Positions 47,913 to 56,963 of a stretch of 64,000 nucleotides of DNA are shown here, one piece after another. A program made the translations under genes and the position numbers. Every line of letters starts with the position of its first letter. Positions within the stretch are counted from its first letter, which is position 1. The notes under the pieces are model-generated. The model had not been told where the DNA came from. It was given only the letters and a program-made list of their open reading frames with translations, and did no database searches. This DNA is from CAYMSO01 sp964393185 (GTDB taxonomy: Bacteria > Patescibacteriota > Dojkabacteria > J137): the NCBI GenBank assembly GCA_964393185.1, contig CAYMSO010000001.1, forward strand, positions 62,001 through 126,000, written 5' to 3'.

Positions 47913-49292
47913 ATGTTAAAAATATATAACACTTTAGGAAAATCTCTACAGGAGTTTAAACCTGTCAATAATAATCAGGTTGGGATGTATGCGTGTGGCC
48001 CCACAGTATACGATTATGCGCATATAGGACACGGCAGAAAATACGTAATGGATGATTTAATAAAAAGAGCACTGGAGTTTTTGGGCTACAGTGTTAAATT
48101 AGTAATGAATATTACCGATGTTGGCCATTTGGTTTCCGATGGCGATGAGGGAGAAGATAAACTAGAAAAGGGCGCAAAAAAAGCAGGAAAAACAGTTTGG
48201 GAGGTTGCAGAATTCTTTACACAAGACTTTCATCAAATGCAAAAATTACTCAATATTTCTGCTCCAGATGTAGAAAGTAAAGCTACAGATCATATTCAGG
48301 AGCAAATACAACAGATACAAAAACTCTTTACAAATGGCTATGCGTACGATACACCCGAAGCAGTTTACTTCGATACAAATAAATTTGAAAATTATGGAGA
48401 ACTTTTTGGACAAAAAGTATCAGAAAAATTAGTTGGCGTTAGGGACGAGGTAAGAACGGATAGTGCAAAAAGAAACCCAGCTGATTTTGTTCTTTGGTTT
48501 AAGAAAGTAGGACATTATAAAGATCATATTATGTTTTGGCAAAGTCCATGGGGAGATGGATTCCCTGGATGGCATATTGAATGTTCGGCAATGAGTATAA
48601 AATATCTTGGTGACCAGTTCGATATTCATACAGGCGGGGTAGATCATATCTCTGTTCATCATACAAACGAAATTGCACAAGCTGAAGGGGCAACAGATAA
48701 AAAGCCATTCGTTAGGTACTGGATACATCACGAATTTATTACCATAGATGGTCAAAAAATGAGCAAGAGCCTTGATAATTTTATTCGAGTAGAAGATATT
48801 AAACAGAAAGGATTTAATCCATTAGCTTTAAGATATTTCTTCATGCAAGCTCACTACCGGTCTAAACAGAACTTTACTTGGGAATCTTTAGAGGCAGCTC
48901 AAAAAGCCTATGACAGACTATTAAAATTCTTATCTAATATTAAGCAAAAAGGTAAAATTGATGACTATTTTAAACAAAAGTTTGTAGCTGCGTTAGAGGA
49001 TGATTTTAATATGCCTAAAGCATTAGCAGTGCTGTGGGAAGTAGTAGCATCTTCAATCGATGAGCAGAATAAACTTGCAACAATTTTGGACTTTGATAAA
49101 GTGCTAGGACTAGATTTAAAGAATCAGGTTTTAAAGTTTAAGTCGAGCGAGCTTGAGGAGATACCACCAGAGGTACTGGCTCTTATCGCAGAAAGAGATA
49201 AAGCAAGACAACAAAAAGACTGGCAGACGGCAGATAAAATACGTAATTTGATCAAAGAGAAATTTGGGATAAACGTTACAGATAAGAAATAG
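47913..49292 (+). CDS. cysS: Cysteinyl-tRNA synthetase
   Basis: A 459-residue class I synthetase. The HIGH motif is AHIGHG within YACGPTVYDYAHIGHGRKYV (zinc Cys included), a second zinc Cys is in HIECSAMS, His ligands in HHTNEIAQAE, and KMSKS is seen in GQKMSKSLDNF. The C-terminal DALR and anticodon domains are present (DFNMPKALAVLWEVV), so it is a true CysRS and not the shorter MshC ligase. It lies 50 bases after the PIG-L gene and behind the Cys attenuator. Confidence 0.97.
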   Translation: MLKIYNTLGKSLQEFKPVNNNQVGMYACGPTVYDYAHIGHGRKYVMDDLIKRALEFLGYSVKLVMNITDVGHLVSDGDEGEDKLEKGAKKAGKTVWEVAEFFTQDFHQMQKLLNISAPDVESKATDHIQEQIQQIQKLFTNGYAYDTPEAVYFDTNKFENYGELFGQKVSEKLVGVRDEVRTDSAKRNPADFVLWFKKVGHYKDHIMFWQSPWGDGFPGWHIECSAMSIKYLGDQFDIHTGGVDHISVHHTNEIAQAEGATDKKPFVRYWIHHEFITIDGQKMSKSLDNFIRVEDIKQKGFNPLALRYFFMQAHYRSKQNFTWESLEAAQKAYDRLLKFLSNIKQKGKIDDYFKQKFVAALEDDFNMPKALAVLWEVVASSIDEQNKLATILDFDKVLGLDLKNQVLKFKSSELEEIPPEVLALIAERDKARQQKDWQTADKIRNLIKEKFGINVTDKK

Positions 49293-49340
49293 CCGCCATC
49301 AATGGGTATCATGGTATAATTGAAAGTTTAAAATTATAAC

Positions 49341-50330
49341 TTGAACAACCCTTTGTATTTAACTGGCGGTTACCCTGATTTACTTGCAATTTACGGGGCA
49401 TATATAGAAAGTAGACTTAGTATAGGTGGCAACTTATTACTGCATCTCGACAACGACTCCGAGGTAACTGATTTAGAACAACATTTTATAGCCAATCTCA
49501 AAAAAGGAATGTCGCTAAGTTTTTTAGTTAATCAATACACTTTTCATGGTCTAAAATATTATCTGCGAGAATTTTTCTTACAGTTTTTAGAAGCACAAAA
49601 TATCACTACAATAAACTTTTATGGCTTCGACGTTTCTAAACTAAATTTTGACTATAGCCTGTACACTGACCTATTCAACAGCCAGCACCTGGCAAATATT
49701 ATGTATAATATTCGAAATGCAATCCACTGCAATCACTCCTTACTCAAGGATCCACATTTGGATTCTCACAGAAAAGAACAACCATTTTCGGAAGTATTTA
49801 ATCGATTGAGTGCAGGAACGAACACTGCTGCAGAAGTATTAAGCTGGGTTCATATACTCGAACACGCAATGAAACCTGAATTTGAACCTGTGATTATGGC
49901 TAAAATACTTGCATGTACTAATCTGCAAGCCTTAGCTGATATTAAGCTTATGGTGGGAATTCGAAGTTTGTTAGAACACTATGCAGGTATTAACTTGAAT
50001 TTAGAAGGATTAAACCAATGCGCAAGATCAGGTCTTACTTCGAAAATGATTCAAGAAATTAAGAAGCAAAAAGGTTTGATGTGTCCAGCTAATCGATTAC
50101 CCTTGGGCGAAACCACTACTTTAATCCAAGAAAAGATTCCTAATGTACAAAATCCTAATCTATCTGCAATGGAAAGATTTGATAGATTAATAGGATCCGC
50201 AGTTCAACAAATTACAGAACAAATACGCAACCACCCAGAATTTGCCGAACTACTCGAAATAATGACTGGAGATAATCGAACTGAATTAGATATGCTCAAT
50301 GGCCAATTTCCTAATGACTTTGGCATGTAA
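49341..50330 (+). CDS. Hypothetical protein, 329 aa
   Basis: Not recognised. Start is TTG 49341; a -10-like TATAAT lies about 20 bases upstream. The protein starts NNPLYLTGGYPDLLAIYGAY and shows SLSFLVNQYTFHGLKYYLRE, then a mostly helical second half. The first 120 residues have a strand-helix pattern like a small Rossmann or methyltransferase-type domain, without a SAM motif. No membrane segment. Confidence 0.55.
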   Translation: MNNPLYLTGGYPDLLAIYGAYIESRLSIGGNLLLHLDNDSEVTDLEQHFIANLKKGMSLSFLVNQYTFHGLKYYLREFFLQFLEAQNITTINFYGFDVSKLNFDYSLYTDLFNSQHLANIMYNIRNAIHCNHSLLKDPHLDSHRKEQPFSEVFNRLSAGTNTAAEVLSWVHILEHAMKPEFEPVIMAKILACTNLQALADIKLMVGIRSLLEHYAGINLNLEGLNQCARSGLTSKMIQEIKKQKGLMCPANRLPLGETTTLIQEKIPNVQNPNLSAMERFDRLIGSAVQQITEQIRNHPEFAELLEIMTGDNRTELDMLNGQFPNDFGM

Positions 50331-50414
50331 AAATAAGTTTATTTTGTAAATTAAACTTGGTATGATTAAGTAAGTATTCTTTCAGGATATATTTATTCAT
50401 GATATAATTATTAC

Positions 50415-50684
50415 ATGGAAAAAGGTCAAGAAGGCGGTCAAGAGAAGATGCAAGAGATACAATCTCTTGCTCAAATGTTAGGACCTCTAATTCAACAGTT
50501 TCAGGAAGTTCCTAATCCGCCAGATAAACTAAAGATAGTTCTTCAAATATTGGAAGTGCTTGCGAGATTAAAGGAATTATTTGCGGAAGTCGGGCAACCA
50601 GATGCATATAATAAACAATTTGGTCAATTAGAAGCACAAATGCAACAGATAGCAGGTCAATTACAAGGCGCTGCAGAGGGTTAA
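50415..50684 (+). CDS. Small helical protein, 89 aa
   Basis: Gln/Glu-rich helical protein (QSLAQMLGPLIQQFQEVPNP, LKELFAEVGQPDAYNKQFGQ). Its pattern matches the next gene: two helices, an acidic turn, then AYNKQFGQLE here and EYSKQFDKME there. The ATG is only about eight bases after a -10-like TATAAT, so the mRNA may be leaderless. Function unknown. Confidence 0.6.
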   Translation: MEKGQEGGQEKMQEIQSLAQMLGPLIQQFQEVPNPPDKLKIVLQILEVLARLKELFAEVGQPDAYNKQFGQLEAQMQQIAGQLQGAAEG

Positions 50685-50693
50685 ATATAAACT

Positions 50694-50972
50694 ATGAAAA
50701 AAGAATTAATTCAGTCTACAAAATTATTATCAAAACTAATCAAATTAGATATTCCTTTGATTGATCAAATAAAAATTTTAGAACAACTTTATCACAATCT
50801 TGTAATTCTAAAAAAAGAGATGCCGGCCGACGAATATTCAAAACAATTTGATAAAATGGAGAAAAGTCTCAACGAGATTATTGAAGAAATTACTAATCCT
50901 AAACTTATTAATGAACTAATCACAAAGATTAATGAGTTGCTAAAGTCAGATATTGTAAAGAAGTTAAAGTGA
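50694..50972 (+). CDS. Small helical protein, 92 aa, paralogue of the previous gene
   Basis: Lys-rich helical protein starting MKKELIQSTKLLSKLIKLDI with ADEYSKQFDKMEKSLNEIIE near residue 61. It follows the 89-residue paralogue by nine bases and differs in charge (basic, Ile/Lys-rich against Gln-rich), so the pair could form a heteromeric coiled-coil. Its 3' end overlaps that of gatA by nine bases on the opposite strand. Confidence 0.6.
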   Translation: MKKELIQSTKLLSKLIKLDIPLIDQIKILEQLYHNLVILKKEMPADEYSKQFDKMEKSLNEIIEEITNPKLINELITKINELLKSDIVKKLK

Positions 50973-52376
50973 ATTACTTTCAACTAAGCCGAAAATAGTT
51001 TCTTCCTCGAATTTTCTTGCCATTATCTGCATTCCAATTGGTAAGCCATTAGAATTTAATCCCAAAGGAACACTTAACGCAGGTATGCCTGCAAGATTCG
51101 CAGTTACAGTAAACACATCAACCAGGTACATTTGTACAGGATCGGCTGATTTCTCGCCAAGTTTAAAAGCTGGAGTTGGAGAAACAGCTCCAATTAATAT
51201 ATCTACATCTTCAAATACTTTATCGAATTCTTGTTTTATTTTGGTCCTGACCAGACTTGCCTTCAAATAAAATTTATCTCCATAGCCAGCACTCAAACAA
51301 TATGTACCAATCATAATTCGTCTTTTTACTTCATCCTCCATAAACTTGCTTCTGGATTCAATCAAATTTTCTGTATAGTTATCGCTGACTTTTTTCCCAA
51401 ATCTTACACCATCATATTTTGCTCTGTTTGAAGAAATTTCTGAAGGTACGAGCACGTAATAAACAGCCAGACCATATTTAAGCACGGGCATAGAAATTTC
51501 TTTTATTACAAATCCTTTAGATTTATAGCTATCGATTTTGTCAAAAATTGCATCTCTAATGTCTATATCTACATCTTCAGTTAGAAATTCTTTGAGTATA
51601 CCGATCACTGGTTTTTCTATTCTCTTTGTATTTACTAATTCTTGATCATACGTAGTTGCATCATTTATGTCTCTACCTTTCATGATTTTTTGAAGTAATT
51701 CTATATCTTCAAGATGCCTTGCAAAAAAACCGGGTGTATCAAAAGAGGATCCCATAGGTGAAATGCCGTATCTCGAATTACTACCATATGTTGGTTTTAG
51801 TCCGTACAATCCGCAAAAAGACGCTGGTAACCTAACAGAACCTCCAGTATCTGTTCCCAAAGAGAAAAAACCTACTCCGGAAGCCAAACTTGCTGCTGAA
51901 CCAGAACTAGACCCACCTGGAGTTCTTGTCAAATCATAAGGGTTTTTGGTAGGACCAAAACCAGAGTTTTCCCCGCTCCCACCAAATCCCCAAGGATCTG
52001 AATTGCATTTTCCTATCAAAATAGCTCCTTCGTCCATACATTTTTGAACTACTGTAGCTGTGTATGGCGCAACAAAATCTTCCATTAATCTAGAAGAGCT
52101 AGTTGTTTTTGTATTTTTGACTAAATATAAATCCTTCACGGTAAACGGAATACCTGCAAGTTCTCCTACGTCTTCTCCATTTGCAATCTTTCTGTCTATT
52201 TCTTTGGCATCTTCGATTGCGCTATCAAGAATAGTTATAAAGGCGTTTAGATCTTTATTTATTTGATGAGCAAGTTCAAGATGTTGCCTCACCAGATCTT
52301 CTGCTTTAAGCTTACCGTTTGTAATTTTGCCAACAGTTGATTTGATATTTTCTACATTTGGAATGTTAATTTTCAT
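50964..52376 (-). CDS. gatA: Aspartyl/glutamyl-tRNA amidotransferase subunit A
   Basis: An amidase-signature enzyme of 470 residues. The Ser-cisSer-Lys triad is visible: PFTVKDLYLV (Lys, about 75-85), PGGSSSGSAASLASG (about 150-165) and SLGTDTGGSVRLPAS (nucleophile Ser). GatA supplies ammonia from glutamine for amidation of mischarged tRNA. No gatB or gatC is in the window. Because asnS is present, its substrate is probably Glu-tRNA-Gln, consistent with tRNA-Gln nearby, though this cannot be shown here. Confidence 0.94.
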   Translation of the reverse strand: MKINIPNVENIKSTVGKITNGKLKAEDLVRQHLELAHQINKDLNAFITILDSAIEDAKEIDRKIANGEDVGELAGIPFTVKDLYLVKNTKTTSSSRLMEDFVAPYTATVVQKCMDEGAILIGKCNSDPWGFGGSGENSGFGPTKNPYDLTRTPGGSSSGSAASLASGVGFFSLGTDTGGSVRLPASFCGLYGLKPTYGSNSRYGISPMGSSFDTPGFFARHLEDIELLQKIMKGRDINDATTYDQELVNTKRIEKPVIGILKEFLTEDVDIDIRDAIFDKIDSYKSKGFVIKEISMPVLKYGLAVYYVLVPSEISSNRAKYDGVRFGKKVSDNYTENLIESRSKFMEDEVKRRIMIGTYCLSAGYGDKFYLKASLVRTKIKQEFDKVFEDVDILIGAVSPTPAFKLGEKSADPVQMYLVDVFTVTANLAGIPALSVPLGLNSNGLPIGMQIMARKFEEETIFGLVESNSL

Positions 52377-52497
52377 AGATTATTTTGATTTTGCAATATT
52401 TTTGAACCACCGGAACTAAATAAGTCTTAAAGTAAGATGGTTTGTTAAATCATACAGTAGTATACAACATATGATCAGAAAATTTTATCACAGAAGA

Positions 52498-53382
52498 TTA
52501 TAATATGTTGTTTAAATCTTCTTGAAAGAAAGACATAATACTATCTTCATATTGTATTACTAAAAAAGTAATAATTAGAAGCAATATTAGAATTATTATG
52601 TAAGCCACGATTGTCGTTCCACTATTATCCTCAGTTTGTTTATTGCTTGCTGTTTCTTCTACTAAATTTTTATCTGGGATCACTGTTTTTGATGTTAATG
52701 CCTGATTATTTAATTCATTTTTATTTTCTATGCTTACTTCTTGAGCATTACTTATTTTTGGTTCTTTCTTATCGAGAGCAGCTCCTGTCATATTGCTATT
52801 CTGAGGCACCTCTGGAATGAATGGTTGGTTTGGGTTTACAGGCTTGCCTTCTACAAACATTCTTACTCCCTTTGTTGGCATTTCCCCTCTTGCCTTATCT
52901 AAAAATATATCGCTTTCCGCATTTTCGGATCTTACCACTTCCAGAAGTCTATGTTGCTCTTTTAAAGGATCGTCCCCATTGCCATTTTCGCCTTCTACTG
53001 GCATTGGTGAATTTTGCATTGGCTCTTGAACAGTCTGCAAATCAACGATACTAGCTGCTGATTGTCCTGTACTGTGTTGACTAACCTGGTTGTTTGTTTG
53101 TGGATTTAGTTCCTGCTCTGGCGCTCCACTGTTCTGAATATTTTCTACGATGTTTACACTATTAGCATTCACAGGTATTGCTGAGGGATTTAGTTGAGTA
53201 TCTGTCTTTGCTGTATTATTAATTACTGGTTGTGTTGATTGATTGTTTGCTACGGAATTTTGCATATTCTGAATTAGAGGGTTTGTTTCGTCCTCCGATA
53301 CATTCGGCAGAGAATTATTTTTGTTTTGCTGGAACTTGTTGAGTATATCTTTTAAATTATCCTGTTTTTGTTGATCTGCCAT
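52498..53382 (-). CDS. Asn/Gln-rich protein with C-terminal membrane anchor
   Basis: The 294-residue protein is largely low complexity (rich in Asn, Gln, Pro, Ser) with a short KTDTQLNPSAIPVNANSV-type pattern, then a single membrane helix near the C terminus (TTIVAYIIILILLLIITFLV) and a short tail. No domain is recognised. The composition resembles the disordered part of the protein at 35520. It could be a tail-anchored surface or scaffold protein. Confidence 0.55.
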   Translation of the reverse strand: MADQQKQDNLKDILNKFQQNKNNSLPNVSEDETNPLIQNMQNSVANNQSTQPVINNTAKTDTQLNPSAIPVNANSVNIVENIQNSGAPEQELNPQTNNQVSQHSTGQSAASIVDLQTVQEPMQNSPMPVEGENGNGDDPLKEQHRLLEVVRSENAESDIFLDKARGEMPTKGVRMFVEGKPVNPNQPFIPEVPQNSNMTGAALDKKEPKISNAQEVSIENKNELNNQALTSKTVIPDKNLVEETASNKQTEDNSGTTIVAYIIILILLLIITFLVIQYEDSIMSFFQEDLNNIL

Positions 53383-53571
53383 AGTTTTTTTGTAAGAACT
53401 AAAAACATTCTAGCAGTTAATTATTTGCGATTGTAGTTTTTTGTTTTTACATAAACTAAAAATTTATGACTAAGAGCTATGGATTAAAGTTAGATATAAA
53501 TATGATTTGCTTGATAACATAAAGCTATGGATATATTTTGTGATTTTTTACTTAAGAAAAAAGAATTACTA

Positions 53572-53604
53572 ATGCGGGGACCGATTTAAAATCGGTCCCC
53601 GCAT
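53572..53604. repeat. 33-base perfect palindrome, REP- or terminator-like
   Basis: Arms ATGCGGGGACCGATTT and AAATCGGTCCCCGCAT around one A. It is GC-rich compared with its surroundings and is built like the palindrome at 2027-2055. It lies just past the stop of the gene at 53623, so it may also end that transcript. Confidence 0.8.
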
Positions 53605-53622
53605 AGATTAGATTCTACAGAA

Positions 53623-54009
53623 TTATTTCTTTGCAGCTTTTTTCTTCTTTACAACTTCTCCTTCAACAGACTTATTTTCAGACACATCGGATTTATTTAA
53701 TTTTTCGTCAACATTTTCTGCTAATTCCTTTGCCTCTTTTGCTACTCTATCTCTAGCTCTGCTCAAGCTTTGATTTACTATAGCTCTATTTTGGATATAC
53801 ATTCCATATCCTACAAATAGAACACCTGTTCCAATCACAATATTCCAAAATCTATACAAACCGTAAGAATCTAGCGCTAAAACATCTCCTATCAAATCTT
53901 GCTCTAGCAAACCTACAAAGAAGAAATGAATTGAAAGACCAATCAAAATTAATGTGCTTAAAACAGTTATTGATGTTCGATCTTGCAAAAACTTCTTAAT
54001 TTGGTCCAT
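53623..54009 (-). CDS. Hypothetical two-helix membrane protein
   Basis: A 128-residue protein with two hydrophobic segments (about 13-33 and 50-68), a charged helical region (SLSRARDRVAKEAKELAENV) and a Lys/Ala tail ending KKKKAAKK. No family is recognised; the basic tail would face the cytoplasm and could contact nucleic acid or ribosomes. Confidence 0.6.
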   Translation of the reverse strand: MDQIKKFLQDRTSITVLSTLILIGLSIHFFFVGLLEQDLIGDVLALDSYGLYRFWNIVIGTGVLFVGYGMYIQNRAIVNQSLSRARDRVAKEAKELAENVDEKLNKSDVSENKSVEGEVVKKKKAAKK

Positions 54010-54143
54010 TAAAATTATTTTAAAATATTAAATTATAAATTTGATACTAAAGAAATTTGTATCTTTTATAAATACTAACACAACAAATTTTCTTGTACAA
54101 CCATCTAGTAGAAACAATTCTATCTATATATAATTAATATATA

Positions 54144-54362
54144 CTATTCAGAACAAGTACTTCCCTCCGCTGAGTGCAAACCAAAGCATAAATACTTACA
54201 GTTTTGCTCACTGGTACAAGAAATTTTTAATTCTATTCCATCACATTTATGAATGCAATCACTATCTTCTGTTTTATCTACTTGATAGTAATTAGATTTA
54301 TACATGAGTAATACTCCAGCAAAAAGCACTATCAAAAAAATTATTAGCGATGTTTTACTCAT
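54144..54362 (-). CDS. Small membrane-anchored Cys-rich protein
   Basis: The 72-residue protein has one N-terminal helix (TSLIIFLIVLFAGVLLMY) and an exposed tail with six cysteines spaced in DSDCIHKCDG, ISCTSEQNCKYLCFG and STCSE. The even number and spacing suggest disulfides outside the cell. It may be a partner of secreted thiol oxidoreductases such as the DsbA-like protein at 32623. Function unknown. Confidence 0.6.
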   Translation of the reverse strand: MSKTSLIIFLIVLFAGVLLMYKSNYYQVDKTEDSDCIHKCDGIELKISCTSEQNCKYLCFGLHSAEGSTCSE

Positions 54363-54443
54363 AACTAAATATTGTATTTTTTAAATAATCTCATTTAGAA
54401 TAATCTAGCTAAAGTATTTTACCTAAGAATCTAATTAAATCAA

Positions 54444-56099
54444 ATGGAAGGAATATTTTCAGAATTAACTTTTATTTTAATCGTAGCATTTATATTAGGT
54501 TTTATCCTAAGATTGCTTAAGTTACCTGAACTATTGGGCTACATTCTAGCAGGTTTAATAATTGGACCTTTAGCTCTAATTGGAAAGGACGCAGTAAAAG
54601 AAGAACAGTCCTTAACGGCATTATCACAAATAGGTATTACACTACTGTTATTTATATTGGGACTAGAATTAAAATTAGGTGAACTTAGATCTGTAGGTAA
54701 AGTATCTTTAATAACAGGCATCGGTCAAATAGTATTTACCTCTTTGATTGGATTTGGTCTATGCTTGCTTTTAGGTTTTGAATCACGTGAATCGATTTAC
54801 ATGGCTATAGCACTTACATTCTCAAGTACTATTGTTATAGTAAAACTTCTATCCGACAAAAAAGATATCAATACACTTTATGGAAGAATTTCTATCGGTT
54901 TTCTGTTGATTCAGGATTTTTTTGCAATTCTTGCCCTGATAATACTTAATGGTCTAAATCAAGATTCAACCGATAACCAGTGGATAACGTTGATAATTTT
55001 ATTTGCCAAAACTATTTTTTTGTTTATTGCCATTATTGTCTTAAGCCAGTCGATTATACCTACATTAATAAAACAATTTTCACAGCATCAAGAAATGTTG
55101 TTCCTATTTAGTATAGCCTGGGCTTTTGGTATATCAGCTCTTGTGTCTTCGGAATTTATAGGTTTATCTATAGAGATTGGAGGTTTCTTAGCTGGTTTAG
55201 CATTAGCTAATTCCGTCGAAAGTTTACAGATTGCTTCAAAAGTCAAAGCCTTGCGAGATTTTTTTATAGTGATTTTTTTTGTGCATCTGGGTATAGGATT
55301 AGAAATAACAAATATAGAAGACGCTTTAGTACCCGGGTTAATTTTGTCTATTTTTGTACTTATTGGTAACCCAATCATTGTGATGGTAATCCTTGGATTA
55401 CTTGGATACAAAAGCCGCACGAGTTTTATGTCGGGACTTTCGGTAGCACAAGTTTCTGAGTTTAGTTTAATAGTTATGTTCTTAGGCAACAGTCTTGGCC
55501 ACGTAAGTGATAACGTAGTTTCTATTGTAACGATTGTTGCAATTATTACATTTGCTGCTTCATCTTACATGATTTTAAATGCAGAAAAGCTGTATTTATT
55601 ACTACAGGGCAATTTAAAAATTTTTGAAAAAAAGCGCACAATAGAAAACAATTTAAGCTCTATAAGTGAAGAATTCGAAAATCACATAGTATTGGTTGGC
55701 GCCCATAGAATGGGCAATTCGTTTTTAAAGTATATGCAAGACAACAAACACAGATTGATTGTAGTAGATTACGATCCACAGACCGCTAGAGAATTAGCTC
55801 TGCGTGGTTTTCAGGTTGTGTTTGGAGATATAGCAGATAAAGATATTCAGAATAAAGCACAGTTAATAAAGGCTAGAATTGTAGTTTCTACTATTCCTAA
55901 TCTCGAAGACAATATTATACTGATTAGTTCTGTTAAAGCAGCGAACCCTAAGATTAAAATCATTGTACATGCGGACCGTCCCGAATTTGCAGAGGAACTA
56001 AAAAAAGCTGGCGCAGATATAGTACTACAGCCTTTGCTGTTTGCAGGTAAGCTATTAAGTTCATTAGTGTTACACGAGGAGCTTGATTTTGAGGAGTAA
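54444..56099 (+). CDS. KefB/CPA2-type cation:proton antiporter with TrkA-N domain
   Basis: A 551-residue protein. About twelve membrane helices occupy residues 1-385, with LPELLGYILAGLIIGP near the start and ALTFSSTIVIVKLLSDK in the core. A cytosolic TrkA-N/RCK domain follows (HIVLVGAHRMGNSFLKYMQD, VVDYDPQTARELALRG, VFGDIADKDI) and binds NAD-type ligands. It exports K+ or Na+ for protons. It converges on tRNA-Gln. Confidence 0.92.
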   Translation: MEGIFSELTFILIVAFILGFILRLLKLPELLGYILAGLIIGPLALIGKDAVKEEQSLTALSQIGITLLLFILGLELKLGELRSVGKVSLITGIGQIVFTSLIGFGLCLLLGFESRESIYMAIALTFSSTIVIVKLLSDKKDINTLYGRISIGFLLIQDFFAILALIILNGLNQDSTDNQWITLIILFAKTIFLFIAIIVLSQSIIPTLIKQFSQHQEMLFLFSIAWAFGISALVSSEFIGLSIEIGGFLAGLALANSVESLQIASKVKALRDFFIVIFFVHLGIGLEITNIEDALVPGLILSIFVLIGNPIIVMVILGLLGYKSRTSFMSGLSVAQVSEFSLIVMFLGNSLGHVSDNVVSIVTIVAIITFAASSYMILNAEKLYLLLQGNLKIFEKKRTIENNLSSISEEFENHIVLVGAHRMGNSFLKYMQDNKHRLIVVDYDPQTARELALRGFQVVFGDIADKDIQNKAQLIKARIVVSTIPNLEDNIILISSVKAANPKIKIIVHADRPEFAEELKKAGADIVLQPLLFAGKLLSSLVLHEELDFEE

Positions 56100-56106
56100 C
56101 TTAAAA

Positions 56107-56177
56107 TTGCGAGGTAGGGACTCGAACCCCAATTGACGGGACCAAAACCCGTAGTCCTACCATTAGACGACCTCGCA
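56107..56177 (-). tRNA. tRNA-Gln (TTG)
   Basis: Minus strand acceptor TGCGAGG/CCTCGCA, anticodon stem ACGGG/CCCGT with loop TTTTGGT (anticodon TTG), T loop TGGGGTTCGAGTCCCTA and discriminator A; 71 nt, CCA not encoded. It is a likely substrate for the Glu-tRNA-Gln route that needs GatA. Confidence 0.95.
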
Positions 56178-56334
56178 ATGAAAAGAACAAAGTAATTATA
56201 TCGCAAAATAATATATTTACAAACTCTTAAATGAGTTATAATAGTTAGTAATTCAAGATTTTTAAATCAATTTACGAGTAATAATTGATTGCGAAGTATT
56301 TACAAAATATAATATAACTTATTAATTTTTCTAT

Positions 56335-56901
56335 ATGTTACTAGCAATTTTAGGAGGATTTTTTGGAGTCCTAGCAGTAATAGTACTTTTTGTAATTGGC
56401 GTGTACAATAAACTGCAAAAACAGAATGTTTTGGTAGATGAAGCATGGAGCGGCATTGATGTTCAATTGAAGAAAAGATTTGATTTGATTCCTAATTTAG
56501 TAGAAACAGTCAAGGGTTATGCTAAGCATGAAAGTGGAATTTTTGAAAAAGTTGCTCAGTTAAGATCTGGAATGATGAATACGACTAGTCCTGAAGAATT
56601 AGGAAAAATGGAAGGTGAATTAAGATCAACACTTAAAACTTTATTTGCTGTGGCAGAAAACTATCCAGAATTAAAGGCGAATCAGAATTTTTTAAGTCTA
56701 CAGGCTTCTTTGGAAACTATCGAAACTGAATTAGAAGGCGCAAGAAGATACTACAACGGTACAGTAAGAGATTTGAATCAAATGGTTGTAGTATTCCCAA
56801 CAAACATAATTGCAGGGTTTTTGAATATTAAGAAGAGAGAATTTTTCGAAATTACTGATGCTGCAGAAAGACAAAATGTAAAAGTTGATTTTAATGCCTA
56901 A
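56335..56901 (+). CDS. lemA: LemA-family membrane protein
   Basis: A 188-residue protein with an N-terminal helix (LLAILGGFFGVLAVIVLFVI) and the LemA signature YNKLQKQNVLVDEAWSGIDV followed by QLKKRFDLIPNLVETVKGYA. The rest is a helical bundle (ENYPELKANQNFLSLQASLE, RRYYNGTVRDLNQMVVVFPT). LemA proteins are exposed outside or in the periplasm and their role is unknown. A strong terminator follows. Confidence 0.95.
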   Translation: MLLAILGGFFGVLAVIVLFVIGVYNKLQKQNVLVDEAWSGIDVQLKKRFDLIPNLVETVKGYAKHESGIFEKVAQLRSGMMNTTSPEELGKMEGELRSTLKTLFAVAENYPELKANQNFLSLQASLETIETELEGARRYYNGTVRDLNQMVVVFPTNIIAGFLNIKKREFFEITDAAERQNVKVDFNA

Positions 56902-56914
56902 TTGAATAAAAGTT

Positions 56915-56949
56915 AAACACAAGCTCTAATTCAACGGAGCTTGTGTTTT
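56915..56949. terminator. Terminator between lemA and ftsI
   Basis: AAACACAAGCTC pairs with GAGCTTGTGTTT around a ten-base loop; the T-run serves lemA, and the A-run of the 5' arm serves the convergent ftsI. Confidence 0.88.
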
Positions 56950-56963
56950 ATGTTGTTATAGTA

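Noticed and set aside
47913..49292. MshC (mycothiol cysteine ligase) instead of CysRS
   Set aside because: The protein is full length with KMSKS and a C-terminal anticodon domain, whereas MshC is shorter and lacks the latter.
50964..52376. GatA as evidence for indirect Asn-tRNA synthesis
   Set aside because: asnS is present in the window, so the amidotransferase is more likely needed for Gln-tRNA.
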